DNA from: CAWKEY01 sp963696315
GTDB lineage: Bacteria > Pseudomonadota > Gammaproteobacteria > Methylococcales > Methylomonadaceae
NCBI GenBank assembly: GCA_963696315.1
Contig: CAVOJU010000026.1
Span: 53,674 to 117,673, forward strand
DNA: 64,000 nucleotides
Reading direction: 5' to 3'
Positions 29,709 through 39,031 of this stretch are shown piece after piece (position 1 is the first letter of the stretch; each line of letters begins with the position of its first letter). The translations under genes were made by a program, and so were the position numbers. The notes under the pieces are model-generated. The model saw nothing but the letters and a program-made list of their open reading frames with translations, was not told where the DNA came from and searched no databases.

Positions 29709-30191
29709 ATGGACATTAATTCACGCATATTTGGCAAACAAACCATCGACCCTGAAACCATCATTCGCTTTCCAAACGGAATTCCCGGCTTTGAAAGCCA
29801 GACCCGTTTCAAGCTTTTTCATCAGGAGGGTAACCCCATCATCTATTGGCTGCAATCGCTGGACGATGAGAATCTCACTTTTTCTGTGGCGCATCCGTCT
29901 ATTTTCAACATCAACTACAACTTTGTGTTAACGGATGCCGAAGAGGCGCTGTTGCAGCTTGAAAGCATCGACGATGTTCTGATTCTGATACTGCTGCATA
30001 AAGATGAAAGTGATCCCGCCTCTCGTCATCCGACCATTAAAGGCTCCATTAAATCGCCTTTGATCATTAACGGCAGCAAACGAATAGGCTTGCAAAAAAT
30101 ACTGGCGCGCATGGAGCAGAGCATCATCCTGACTGAAGCGCGCAATGAAATCGATGTGACCGAGAGGCTGTGTATGCCTGCTGAGGCATGA
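29709..30191 (+). CDS. fliW: Flagellar assembly factor FliW
   Basis: FliW binds the translational repressor CsrA and flagellin and couples flagellin synthesis to secretion. The 160-residue protein from ATG 29709 (GAGGA 6 bases upstream) has the family pattern IIRFPNGIPGFESQTRFKLF, a central PIIYWLQSLDDENLTF, and the late KSPLIINGSKRIGLQ. No csrA or fliC is adjacent in this window, which is unusual because fliW and csrA are often neighbours. Identification is firm. Confidence 0.9.
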   Translation: MDINSRIFGKQTIDPETIIRFPNGIPGFESQTRFKLFHQEGNPIIYWLQSLDDENLTFSVAHPSIFNINYNFVLTDAEEALLQLESIDDVLILILLHKDESDPASRHPTIKGSIKSPLIINGSKRIGLQKILARMEQSIILTEARNEIDVTERLCMPAEA

Positions 30192-30199
30192 GCAGGGGG

Positions 30200-30244
30200 G
30201 CAGGGAGAAATCTTCGGTCAGGGCAGGTGCCGGATGCTCCCTGC
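30200..30244. repeat. Inverted repeat between convergent fliW and panD
   Basis: GCAGGGAG (30200-30207) and CTCCCTGC (30237-30244) form a perfect 8-bp inverted pair. It is placed just after the fliW stop and may end transcription, though no T-run is present. Confidence 0.3.
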
Positions 30245-30337
30245 GGCTATGAACTTCGGAGTTAAAGCCGATAAGAACTGAATAGTGGCGAGTTTTTCTC
30301 TGCCCGCACGCCAAATTAAAAATCGATAAAGGATTGT

Positions 30338-30724
30338 TCAGGCCGCCGCAGCCTGAACAGGAATGGAATTCGAAGAACGGATGACTTCGTTCTTTTCGTT
30401 GAAATAAACCAGGGTAGGCTTATAGTTTTCGAGTTCTTGCTGATCATAGGAGGCATAAGCGCAAACAATAATCAAATCACCGGGGCAAGCCAGGCGCGCG
30501 GCGGCGCCATTAACCGAAAATATGCCGGAACCTGCTTCGGCACGAATTGCGTACGTTGTAAAACGCGCACCATTATTGATGTTATAAATCTGTATCTGTT
30601 CGTATTCCCTGATGCCAGATAGTTCGAGAAAATTGCTATCGATAGCACACGAACCTTCATAACCCAGTTCAGAACGGGTTACCGTAGCCCTATGTAATTT
30701 CGCTTTAAGCATGGTTGTCTGCAT
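30338..30724 (-). CDS. panD: Aspartate 1-decarboxylase proenzyme
   Basis: Makes beta-alanine for pantothenate. The 128-residue proenzyme has the self-cleavage site YEGSCAID, with Gly24-Ser25 exactly as in E. coli; Ser25 becomes the pyruvoyl group. Other marks are KLHRATVTRSEL, INNGARFTTYAI and SVNGAAARLACPGDLIIV. The start MQTTML parallels the enteric MIRTML. It follows panC on the same strand after 66 bases and completes the panB-panC-panD set. Confidence 0.95.
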   Translation of the reverse strand: MQTTMLKAKLHRATVTRSELGYEGSCAIDSNFLELSGIREYEQIQIYNINNGARFTTYAIRAEAGSGIFSVNGAAARLACPGDLIIVCAYASYDQQELENYKPTLVYFNEKNEVIRSSNSIPVQAAAA

Positions 30725-30790
30725 AATAAAACAATAATAATACGTACGAAAGCAGGTGATTATCCATTATTTGCAGTCCAGCATCAACTT

Positions 30791-31654
30791 TTAGAGCGCA
30801 TCGGTTTTTGCCGGTACAGAAAAACAAAGGTTATCTATGAGCCGGGTTTTACCCAGCTTTGCCGCTGCCAGCAAAACCAGCTCGGCATCATTTTCCTGGG
30901 CTTTTGCCAAATCACGGCTGCGGCAAATAGCAAAATAATCCGGCTGAAAGCCGGCTTCCCGCAATAACGCCATCGACTGTTGCTCTATTACCGGGTACGG
31001 CTGGTTTTTTGCTAGTATGGCATCCCGGGCTTGACACAGGATTTGATAAAGCCGGGGTGCGACATGCCTTTCTTCGGCAGACAAGTAGCTATTGCGCGAG
31101 CTCATGGCCAGGCCGCTGGCTTCACGAACCGTATCCACGGCCACTATTTCAACAGGCATATTCAAATCCCGAACCATGGTGCGAATGACCGTCAATTGCT
31201 GAAAATCCTTCAGACCAAACAAGGCGAAATCCGGTTGCACGATATTCAACAATTTGCAGACCACTGTGGCAACTCCGGTAAAATGGCCCGGCCTTGAAGA
31301 CCCACAGTAGTCATCGGAGACGCCGCTAACCTGAACCACGGTTCTGGCGTCCGCTGCGTACATTTCAGAGACGGGCGGAAGGAATAACACATCGATATCA
31401 GCAGCTGACAGTTTTTGCCGGTCTTCGCCCTCGGTCCGGGGATAGCTCTCAAAATCTTCTCCGGGACCGAACTGGGTAGGATTAACAAAAATACTGACCA
31501 CTACGCGGTCGGCTTTTTTTTTGGCTTCGCTAACCAGTTTTAAATGCCCGGCATGCAGATTGCCCATCGTGGGGACGAAAGCGATACTTTGACCGGTATT
31601 GCGCCAGGCGCAGACTGCGCTGCGCAATTCAGAGGCTGATTTAAGGGTTTGCAT
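30791..31654 (-). CDS. panC: Pantothenate synthetase
   Basis: Joins pantoate and beta-alanine with ATP. From ATG 31654 the protein is 287 residues: MQTLKSASELRSAVCAW, then the nucleotide-binding IAFVPTMGNLHAGHLKLV, VSIFVNPTQFGP, the active-site GLKDFQQLTVIRTMVRDLN and ASGLAMSSRNSYLS. In the raw sequence the frame runs on upstream into panB because of a frameshift there, giving an apparent fusion; the ATG at 31654, six bases after the restored panB stop, is the natural start. Confidence 0.92.
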   Translation of the reverse strand: MQTLKSASELRSAVCAWRNTGQSIAFVPTMGNLHAGHLKLVSEAKKKADRVVVSIFVNPTQFGPGEDFESYPRTEGEDRQKLSAADIDVLFLPPVSEMYAADARTVVQVSGVSDDYCGSSRPGHFTGVATVVCKLLNIVQPDFALFGLKDFQQLTVIRTMVRDLNMPVEIVAVDTVREASGLAMSSRNSYLSAEERHVAPRLYQILCQARDAILAKNQPYPVIEQQSMALLREAGFQPDYFAICRSRDLAKAQENDAELVLLAAAKLGKTRLIDNLCFSVPAKTDAL

Positions 31655-31659
31655 GAGGC

Positions 31660-32476
31660 TTAATAACTGTGTTCGGCTGCAGGAAACTGTGACAGCTTTA
31701 CAGCCTGGTGATAAGCGATACATGGCTTCCTGCAGGCTCGCGGCTCCGCGCATGAAATCCCTGGAAAAGCGTGGCCTTTTGCCGAGGCCGATATTGAGCA
31801 TGTCATACAGCACCAGCACTTGTCCATCGCATGCCAGGCCAGCGCCAATACCGATAACAGGAATGCTTAATTGTGTGCTGATGTCCTTGGCCAGCGCCGA
31901 TGGCACACACTCTAGCACCAGCAGGCCGGCGCCGGCCTGTTCCAGTCTATGAGCATCGGCTAGTATTCTGTCGGCCTCGGCGCGATCCCTGCCTTGCACT
32001 TTGTAATGCCCTAGCTGATTAATGGATTGCGGCAGCAAGCCCAAATGCCCGCACACCGGAATGCCCTGTTCAACCAGAAAGCGCACAATTTCAATGCGCG
32101 CGCCTTCCAGCTTGATCATTTGCGCGCCGCCCGCCTGCATCAGCCTTGCCGCATTTTCCGCTGCCGACAAGGGGTTAACATAGGTCATGAACGGCAAATC
32201 CGCCAACACAAATGCCCTGCGCCTGGCCTGGCTGACGCATCGGCTATGGTAAACCATATCATCGATACTGACCGGCAGCGTGCTGTCGTGGCCCTGAATC
32301 ACCATGCCCAGCGAGTCGCCGACCAGCATCATGTCAACCCCCGCGCTATCAATCAGCGCGCTAAAACTGGCATCATAAGCCGTTAAGCAGCTGATTTTCT
32401 CGCCACGCTGTTTCATGGCGGCCAAATCAGTGATGGAAAGCGGTTTTGTTGCCGCTACGGGGGGGTATTGATGCAC
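31660..32476 (-). CDS. panB: 3-methyl-2-oxobutanoate hydroxymethyltransferase (one-base frameshift near its end)
   Basis: Adds a hydroxymethyl group from methylene-tetrahydrofolate to ketoisovalerate, the first pantothenate step. It has ISCLTAYDASFSALIDSAGVD, MLVGDSLGMVIQGHDSTLPV, KLEGA and IPVIGIGAGLACDGQVLVLYDML. After EAMYR the correct C-terminus (YHQAVKLSQFPAAEHSY and a stop at 31660-31662) is found one base over. Removing one T near 31713 restores a 271-residue PanB. Without it the frame reads through into panC. The 817-base span is 3n+1. It is about one base from folK (stop at 32478), in the enteric order folK-panB-panC. Confidence 0.9.
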
Positions 32477-32477
32477 G

Positions 32478-32981
32478 TCAGTCCAACCTTCTCAATCCGG
32501 CCAGCGGGCACTGCGCCAGCAGATCCTTGAGTTTGCCCTTGCCCGGCACCAGCAATTGCGGAGCAATTTCAGACAAGGGGTACAGCACGAATGCCCTTTC
32601 GGAAAGTCCTGCATGCGGCACAATCAGATCGGGCATTGCTATCAGCGCATCCCCGTAAAGCAACAAATCCAGATCCAGGGTTCTTGCCCCCCAGCGTTCG
32701 CCGGTTCTTACCCGGCCCTGTTCATGCTCGATTTTTTGCAGGCAGCGCAGCAAATCCAGCGGCGGCAAGGTAGTGACAACTGCCATGACCGCATTGACAT
32801 AATCGGGTTGATCTTGCGGGCCCATGGGTGGGCTCTGGTAGAGACTGGAAAAGGCCAGTTCTTGTACGTTTTCCAGCGCAGCAATTTCCCGGCGCGCTGC
32901 TTTAATCTGCCCGGCCGGATCGGCAAGATTGCTGCCTAGGCCGATATAGGCCGTTATCGAATCTGTTGTTGATGTTTTCAT
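32478..32981 (-). CDS. folK: 2-amino-4-hydroxy-6-hydroxymethyldihydropteridine pyrophosphokinase
   Basis: Transfers pyrophosphate from ATP to hydroxymethyl-dihydropterin in folate synthesis. The 167 residues carry the FolK signatures AYIGLGSNLADPAGQI, YQSPPMGPQDQPDYVNAV, and WGARTLDLDLLLYGD with the metal-binding DLDLL pair, then VPHAGLSERAFVLYPLSEI. It lies 24 bases downstream of pcnB, the same junction as in E. coli. Confidence 0.95.
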   Translation of the reverse strand: MKTSTTDSITAYIGLGSNLADPAGQIKAARREIAALENVQELAFSSLYQSPPMGPQDQPDYVNAVMAVVTTLPPLDLLRCLQKIEHEQGRVRTGERWGARTLDLDLLLYGDALIAMPDLIVPHAGLSERAFVLYPLSEIAPQLLVPGKGKLKDLLAQCPLAGLRRLD

Positions 32982-33005
32982 GTTGGCTGATGGGCGCCGT
33001 CCGCC

Positions 33006-34377
33006 TTAACTCTCCTGTTCTGCAGCGCCCGCGGCTTTACCGTCATTGCGGAAGTTTTTTTTTCGCCCAGATTTTGGCGCCGCGCGACGAGAAGGACGGG
33101 TCATTTTTCTTTGTTCGGTCTCATCGGCATGCTGATAACGGGTCCACCACTTTGCCAGACTCGGGATCGGCGCCGCCGGTTTCCGCGCGCAACAACAAAA
33201 AGTCATAGGCCGCCCTGAATCGCGGATGCAGTAACAAGCGGCTGGGTTTGGAGCCGGCGCGCGCATTAAACTTGGGCTGCAAACTCCAGACTTCGCGCAT
33301 GGCAGTGCTGATATGCCGTGGCATTGCGGTAGCTTTAACCTGTCTGGAAAGCACTTCGCTGATTGCTTCCTGATAGGCCAGGTATTCAATTTCACCTTTT
33401 GCTATCTTTGCTTTAGCCCGCATCACAACCGGCTCCCATAAAAAAGCAGCCAGCAAAAAGTAGGCTGTGACGGTTTTGCCCTCGGCAATCCGGTTATCCG
33501 AATTTTCCAGCGCCCTGATTAAAAACAGGCGAGGAAAGCCCTCTTCCTCAACGGCCAGACTGTTCTCCGTTTCCGGAAACAGTACCTGAAACAGGCCATA
33601 ATGTCTGAGCATCTCGAAGGTCTGCAGGGCATAGCCGGACAAAAACAGCTTTAATGCCTCATCATAAAGCCGGGCCGAAGGGATGCTGCTTAACAAATCA
33701 ACCACCTTGTGCATGGCCTGTTCGCAAGCAGGATCCAGATTAAAGCCGAGCTTGACGGCAAAGCGCACGGCTCGCAGCATACGCACCGGGTCTTCGCGAA
33801 ATCGCGTTTCAGGGTCCCCGATGAGCCGGAGCCTGCCTGCTTTATGATCCGTCATGCCGCCGGTATAATCGATCACCGAAAAGTCTTTGATGTTGTAATA
33901 CAGGGCATTGACCGTGAAGTCCCGGCGCCACACATCTTCTTCAATCTTGCCGTAAACATTATCCCGCAGCAGGCGCCCTTCCTGATTCAACAAGGGTTTG
34001 TCGTTTTGCTCGTCGCCGGCACCGCGAAAGGTGGCAACTTCAATGATTTCCCGTCCAAAATGCACATGGGCGAGGCGAAATCTGCGTCCGATCAAGCGGC
34101 AATTGCGGAATACTTTTCTGACCTGCTCTGGATCGGCATTGGTGACCACATCAAAATCCTTGGGCTCCCGCCCCAGCAGCAAATCACGGACACAGCCGCC
34201 GACCAGATATGCCTCAAAGCCGGATTTTTGCAGCCTATACAATACCTTCAGGGCATTTTCGCTGATCTGGGACCGAGAAATATTGTGTTCCGCACGCGTA
34301 TAGACCCTGACTTGTGCAGCAACCGGCTCAGGCCCGCTTTTGACCGAATGAATAAGTTTTTTAAAAAAATTTAAAAT
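33006..34377 (-). CDS. pcnB: Poly(A) polymerase I (one-base frameshift near the C-terminus; probable AUU start)
   Basis: Adds 3' poly(A) tails that promote RNA decay. The class II nucleotidyltransferase core is clear: AYLVGGCVRDLLLGREPKDFDVVTN (catalytic DFD), GRRFRLAHVHFG, RRDFTVNALYYN and EDPVRMLRAVRFAVKLGF. Conserved N-terminal sequence SRSQISENALKVLYRLQKSG and about 28 more residues precede the first TTG at 34242, but that stretch has no ATG, GTG or TTG before the upstream stop. ATT codons at 34375-34380 give LNFFKKLIHSVKSG, resembling the enteric start, where pcnB begins at AUU. At the other end one extra base near 33158 must be removed to reach LAKWWTRYQHADETEQ and the basic tail (stop 33006). 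The span is then 456 codons. Confidence 0.88.
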
Positions 34378-34454
34378 AATCGTAATCTCTGTTTGTTTTT
34401 ATAATTTTAACAATCATATCATTTCATTCATTTTTGCCCAATCAACAGCTTTCT

Positions 34455-34484
34455 TTTACATTCCTCTTTTGGATATAGTAGAAT
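34455..34484 (+). promoter_or_regulatory. Possible sigma-70 promoter upstream of the small membrane genes
   Basis: TTTACA (34455-34460) and TAGAAT (34479-34484) are each one mismatch from consensus, with an 18-base spacer. They lie about 105 bases before ATG 34590 in the pcnB-divergent gap. Confidence 0.35.
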
Positions 34485-34589
34485 CCTTTTTCGTTTTTGA
34501 ACGCTATCCTGGTTCGTGTGTTTAGCATGGTCGGGTAAGCCCGGGCAAGCCTAATTTTTAAAAACTTGCACTAATTTTTAGTGTGCTTG

Positions 34590-34781
34590 ATGGAATTTGT
34601 TATGTGCAAAAAGATTCTTAATGCCTTGATTGACCAACCTCTTATAACCAGCCTTTTTGTAACAGATTTTCTGATTCTTCTGTTCCATAGGCCGCCGTTT
34701 TTATTCTCATTGGCGATGCTGGCTGCACTGGTTGCGATGTGCATGTATTTTGGCCAAAAATTAGCCTTATTCAAAATTTAA
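34590..34781 (+). CDS. Small hypothetical membrane protein
   Basis: Sixty-three residues from ATG 34590 (or 34602), with hydrophobic segments TSLFVTDFLILLFH and PFLFSLAMLAALVAMCMYFG. It ends at TAA 34779-34781, directly before the TTG that opens the RDD gene. No family recognised; the ribosome-binding site is weak. It could be a short partner of the RDD protein or an unexpressed frame. Confidence 0.35.
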   Translation: MEFVMCKKILNALIDQPLITSLFVTDFLILLFHRPPFLFSLAMLAALVAMCMYFGQKLALFKI

Positions 34782-35249
34782 TTGTTCTGGACGGCAAAGC
34801 CAAAAACCGTACAACCAGGCAGCGGTAGTTTGCCGGCGCCGGGTTTATTGCGTCGTTTGGCGGCAATTGTCTACGATCTGCTGTTGCTGCTTGCTTTACT
34901 GTTTGTCGCAACGGCACTGCTGCTGCCGATTAATGCCGGTGAAGCATTTACCTCCCGGCAAGTTTTTTACCCCTTCTATCTGCTCGTTATCAGCTTTTTC
35001 TTCTATGCCTGGTTCTGGACGCACGGCGGACAGACTTTGGGCCTGCGCGCCTGGAAAATCAAAGTGCTTACCCTCGACCGGGCGCCTATCAGCTGGCAAC
35101 AAGCCTTGTTGCGGTTTATCGCCGCTATTGCGTCATGGGCGGCGTGCGGATTGGGTTTTTGGTGGATACTGATTGATAAAAATCATCGCAGCTGGCATGA
35201 CAGCCTTTCAAAAACGGCTCTGTTTTTTGACGAGTCCGGCCCAAAATGA
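34782..35249 (+). CDS. RDD family membrane protein
   Basis: A 155-residue protein with the RDD signature at the start of the first helix (GLLRRLAAIVYDLLLLLALLFVATALLL), a second helix (FYLLVISFFFYAWFW), the THGGQTLGLRAWKIKV turn, and a third hydrophobic segment (FIAAIASWAACGLGFWWILID) before HRSWHDSLSKT. There is no ATG ahead of the conserved part, so a TTG at 34782 is the likely start. The function of RDD proteins is poorly known; some act in Na+/H+ transport. Confidence 0.8.
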   Translation: MFWTAKPKTVQPGSGSLPAPGLLRRLAAIVYDLLLLLALLFVATALLLPINAGEAFTSRQVFYPFYLLVISFFFYAWFWTHGGQTLGLRAWKIKVLTLDRAPISWQQALLRFIAAIASWAACGLGFWWILIDKNHRSWHDSLSKTALFFDESGPK

Positions 35250-35582
35250 TCGCCAAACCTGGCTGTAGCAAATTAAGACAAGGGTGACAATGTTCTCGGC
35301 ATCTACAATTTTAGCAGCCATACAGATAAGACTTCCGGCAGGCCGCTCAAAAACCCCTCACGCCAGGACAGTCAAAACTCCCCTGGCATGGTTAAAGACC
35401 TCAGGAGCGGCCGAGCGCAAGGAACCCGGAGCTTTTAACCGGCAGTTTATTTCGAAGATATTAGCTTCTCGAACAACGGGTTGACGCAACAGCTATTAAC
35501 AAGGCGCCCAAGAACATTTGCCATTTCTTCACAAATCCAGACTACATTTAAGCAAACTTATACACTTACTGGCGAGGCATCA
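35250..35582. other. Intergenic stretch without a supported gene
   Basis: About 330 bases between the RDD gene and the HDOD gene. An open frame at 35284-35484 has a basic, low-complexity translation with no recognisable motif. A small inverted pair GCCAGG...CCTGGC is visible near 35360-35390. Nothing else stands out. Confidence 0.3.
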
Positions 35583-36935
35583 ATGAATTGGTTCAAGCGG
35601 TTTACAAAAAAACCAGAGGCCGGCGCCATGATGGCAAAGACTGCTGCCGGCCAGCCTGAGAATGCGGGGCATCGGCTGAGCTGCACCGCGCCGCTCGCCA
35701 CGGAAAATAAAAAACTGCCGCTGGCAACCTTAAAAAAATTCGTACCCTTACGCGATATGGATGATGACACGGTTGCACAATTCACTTGCACTCTACTCAG
35801 CTACGCGCCGAAATCCATTTTATTCACACGCGGCCAGCAAACCGACGCCGTTTACTACCTGCTCAAAGGCAGTGTGCAACTGCGGCCAGATTGCGAGAAT
35901 GACTATACGTTGACCGATACTTCGCCACTCGCCAATTTGCCGCTAAATAGCGGCAAACGCTGCGGGGCAACGGCCATCGCTACGACCAAGGTTGAGATTC
36001 TTGCCATTTCGCAAAAATTAATCAACGTTTGGACCGATAAAAGCCGTACCCAGGCAGCTACCATTGAAGTTGTGGATTTTGATCTTCCTGAGGAAATTGC
36101 CGGCAACCGGTTTTTTAACAGTTTTACTGCCGCCTACCACGAAAACAAGCTGAGCCTGCCTTCTTTGCCGCATGTGGCATTAAAGCTGAAAGAAGCAATG
36201 CGCGGCGATATCAGTATCAACGAAGCTGTTGAAATCATCCAAATTGACGCGCCTATCGTCACCAAGCTGATTCAAGTCGCCAACAGCGCACTGTATGCGC
36301 CGGTGTCCCGCATCACCAATGGGCACAGTGCCGTTACCTGGCTGGGCCTGGATGCAACGCGTAATCTGGTCACCAGCATCAGCATGAAACAGTTATTCCA
36401 GAGCAAAGACCCAAAGCTGATGAAACAAATGCGGGATTTATGGAAAAACAGTCTGTATGTATCCAGCCTGAGCTTTGTCCTCGCGCAAGAATCCGCGTCA
36501 GTCGATCCTGAAGACGCCTTGCTAGCCGGCTTGATCTGCGACATAGGCACCATACCCATCCTGCATTTCGCCGAACAATATCCCGATGAATATCCAGATG
36601 TTGAGCTGCAAGCGGCGATTCCGGTACTGAGTCCTCCGGTAGGCAGCTTGGTACTCCATACCCTGGGTTTCCCCGAAGAATTGACGCAGATTCCGCGACA
36701 TGCCGAGGACTGGTTTTACGAAAGCGCTAACCCTCAGCTGAACCTCACCGAGATCGTCATTTTGGCCAAATTACACAGCCATATAGGTTCCGGCAAATTT
36801 AAAGAATTGCCCTATATCAACTCTATCCCGGCTTATGTAAAGATGAGCAACGGTAAACTGGATCCTGACTTTTCCCTGAACCTGCTGCATAAAGCGCAAC
36901 AGCGCATTAATGCCGCCATGAGCATTTTTTCCTGA
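35583..36935 (+). CDS. Cyclic-nucleotide-binding-like and HDOD domain protein
   Basis: A 450-residue signalling protein from ATG 35583, with GAGG 7 bases upstream. Residues ~55-165 resemble a cNMP-binding cupin (LRDMDDDTVAQFTCTLLSYAPKSILFTRGQQTD, YYLLKGSVQL). Residues ~195-400 form an HDOD domain (LPSLPHVALKLKEAMRGDISINEAVEIIQIDAPIVTKLIQVANSA), which is HD-GYP-like without the full metal site: DPEDALLAGLICDIGTIPIL keeps DIG but lacks the HD pair. Such proteins act in regulation of motility, stress or cyclic-di-GMP output. It is six bases before prlC, so possibly co-transcribed. Confidence 0.8.
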   Translation: MNWFKRFTKKPEAGAMMAKTAAGQPENAGHRLSCTAPLATENKKLPLATLKKFVPLRDMDDDTVAQFTCTLLSYAPKSILFTRGQQTDAVYYLLKGSVQLRPDCENDYTLTDTSPLANLPLNSGKRCGATAIATTKVEILAISQKLINVWTDKSRTQAATIEVVDFDLPEEIAGNRFFNSFTAAYHENKLSLPSLPHVALKLKEAMRGDISINEAVEIIQIDAPIVTKLIQVANSALYAPVSRITNGHSAVTWLGLDATRNLVTSISMKQLFQSKDPKLMKQMRDLWKNSLYVSSLSFVLAQESASVDPEDALLAGLICDIGTIPILHFAEQYPDEYPDVELQAAIPVLSPPVGSLVLHTLGFPEELTQIPRHAEDWFYESANPQLNLTEIVILAKLHSHIGSGKFKELPYINSIPAYVKMSNGKLDPDFSLNLLHKAQQRINAAMSIFS

Positions 36936-36940
36936 CAACC

Positions 36941-39031
36941 ATGATCAATCCCTTACTCAGCAATACCACACTGCCGCTATTTTCCCAGATCAAGCCGGAA
37001 CATATAGAGCCGGCCATCGATCAGCTATTGGCCGAAGCCCGTGCCGTGGTTGAAAAGCAGCTTCAGGCCAGCACCGATTACAGCTGGGAAAACCTGATTG
37101 AGCCGATTGAAAATGCCGAAGACCGGCTTAATAAAGCCTGGTCGCCGGTCAGCCACATGAACTCGGTGGTCAACAATGATGCCCTGCGCGACGCATATAA
37201 TGCCTGCCTGCCCAAGCTCAGTGAGTATTCAACCGAGATGGGGCAACACGAACAATTGTTTAATGCCTATCGCCAAATTGCTGAAAGCGCTGCTTTTGTT
37301 ACGCTCGATCAGGCGCAGAGGAAAATCATAGAGAACGCTTTAAGGGACTTCAGATTGTCCGGCATTGATCTGGATGCCGATAAAAAACAGCGGTTCAAAG
37401 CTATCAGCCTGCAATTATCACAGCTGGCCAGCCAATACGAAGAAAATCTGATGGACGCCACCAACGCCTGGAGCAAACTGATCCGGGACGAGCAGGAGCT
37501 GGCCGGCTTGCCGCCGACTGCCCTGGCGCAGGCCAGACAGACAGCGGAAAGTGAAAATGCCGACGGCTGGATGATTACCCTGCAATTTCCGTCCTATAGC
37601 GCCGTGATGACTTACGCCGATAACCGTGAGTTACGCCGCGAACACTACGAGGCCTTCGCTACCCGCGCGTCAGATCAGGGCCCGCATGCCGGACGCTGGG
37701 ACAACAGCGAAATCATGGAGAAAATCCTGGCGCTACGCCATGAGAAAGCACTTTTGCTGGGCTTCAATAATTACGCCGAACTGTCACTGGCCACCAAAAT
37801 GGCGGAAAAACCCGAAGACGTGACGGCTTTTCTGGAAGATCTGGCCGATCGATCCTGGCGTCAGGCGCGCAAGGATTTGGCCGATTTACGTGAGTTTGCG
37901 CACCAACATTACGGTATCGCAGATCTGCAATCCTGGGATTTGAGCTATTACTCGGAGAAAATGCGCCAGCATGATTACCAGCTGTCTCAGGAGGCGGTAA
38001 AAGCCTATTTTCCGATCACGCGTGTTTTGCCTGGCTTGTTTGCCATCGTCGAAAAACTCTATGGCTTGCAAATTACCGAGATCCACGGCTTTGACAGCTG
38101 GCATCCCGATGTGCGTTTTTTCCAGATTGAGGACAAAAACGGCCAGCTACGCGGTCAGTTTTATACCGATCTGTATGCCCGCGCCAAAAAACGCGGCGGC
38201 GCCTGGATGGATGATTGTGTCGGCCGCAAGCGCCGCGCCAGTTCCCGACTGGCTTGCGGCATACACACCATCCCTGGCGATAAATTCGATGGCTACATTC
38301 AAACTCCGGTGGCCTATCTCACCTGTAATTTCACTCCGGCAACTGGTGAAGAGCCGGCTTTGCTGACCCATGATGAAGTCACTACCTTATTCCATGAATT
38401 CGGTCATGGCCTGCATCACCTGCTCACCCAGGTTGATCATCTGGGCGTATCGGGCATTAACGGTGTGGAATGGGACGCCGTCGAGCTGCCCAGCCAATTC
38501 ATGGAAAACTGGTGCTGGGAGAAAGACGCGCTGGCGCTGATCTCGGGACATTATCAAACCGGAGAGCCCCTCCCGGATGAGCTGTTTGAGAAAATGCTCG
38601 CCGCCAAAAACTTTCAGGCCGGCATGGTCATGGTCAGGCAGCTCGAATTCAGTCTGTTTGATTTTCGAATTCACCGGGATTATGACCCCACCAAAGGCGG
38701 TCGTATCTACGAAACCCTGGAGCAGGTCAGAAAACAGGTCGCTGTCATACAGCCGCCCAAGTTCAATCGCTTTGCGCACAGCTTTTCTCACATTTTTGCC
38801 GGCGGCTATGCCGCCGGGTATTACAGCTATAAATGGGCGGAAGTCTTATCCAGCGATGCGTTTTCCCTGTTTGAAGAAAAAGGCATTTTTGATCAGGAAA
38901 CCGGTAACGCCTTTTTAACGCACATACTGGAGCAAGGTGGTCAATGTCCTGCGATGGCATTGTTTATCAAATTCCGCGGCCGCAAGCCGACTATCGATGC
39001 CTTGCTCAGACATAACGGAATCGCCGCATGA
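36941..39031 (+). CDS. prlC: Oligopeptidase A (M3 family)
   Basis: A cytoplasmic zinc endopeptidase that degrades signal peptides and short peptides. The 696-residue sequence has the M3 zinc site LFHEFGHGLHH with the downstream glutamate in GINGVEWDAVELPSQFMENW, and the usual beginning NPLLSNTTLPLFSQIKPEHIEPAI. Compared from memory with E. coli PrlC (680), it has a run of about 17 extra residues between GGAWMDDCVGRKR and IQTPVAYLTCNF. Its last four bases overlap the ubiD start. Confidence 0.92.
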   Translation: MINPLLSNTTLPLFSQIKPEHIEPAIDQLLAEARAVVEKQLQASTDYSWENLIEPIENAEDRLNKAWSPVSHMNSVVNNDALRDAYNACLPKLSEYSTEMGQHEQLFNAYRQIAESAAFVTLDQAQRKIIENALRDFRLSGIDLDADKKQRFKAISLQLSQLASQYEENLMDATNAWSKLIRDEQELAGLPPTALAQARQTAESENADGWMITLQFPSYSAVMTYADNRELRREHYEAFATRASDQGPHAGRWDNSEIMEKILALRHEKALLLGFNNYAELSLATKMAEKPEDVTAFLEDLADRSWRQARKDLADLREFAHQHYGIADLQSWDLSYYSEKMRQHDYQLSQEAVKAYFPITRVLPGLFAIVEKLYGLQITEIHGFDSWHPDVRFFQIEDKNGQLRGQFYTDLYARAKKRGGAWMDDCVGRKRRASSRLACGIHTIPGDKFDGYIQTPVAYLTCNFTPATGEEPALLTHDEVTTLFHEFGHGLHHLLTQVDHLGVSGINGVEWDAVELPSQFMENWCWEKDALALISGHYQTGEPLPDELFEKMLAAKNFQAGMVMVRQLEFSLFDFRIHRDYDPTKGGRIYETLEQVRKQVAVIQPPKFNRFAHSFSHIFAGGYAAGYYSYKWAEVLSSDAFSLFEEKGIFDQETGNAFLTHILEQGGQCPAMALFIKFRGRKPTIDALLRHNGIAA

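Noticed and set aside
30791..32476. A continuous 561-codon frame that reads as a PanB-PanC fusion enzyme
   Set aside because: The proper PanB C-terminus (QAVKLSQFPAAEHSY and stop) exists one base over, followed six bases later by a normal panC ATG. The fusion is produced by one extra base and is not a real bifunctional enzyme.
35284..35484. A 66-codon open frame before the HDOD gene
   Set aside because: Basic, low-information translation, no convincing ribosome-binding site, no recognisable domain.
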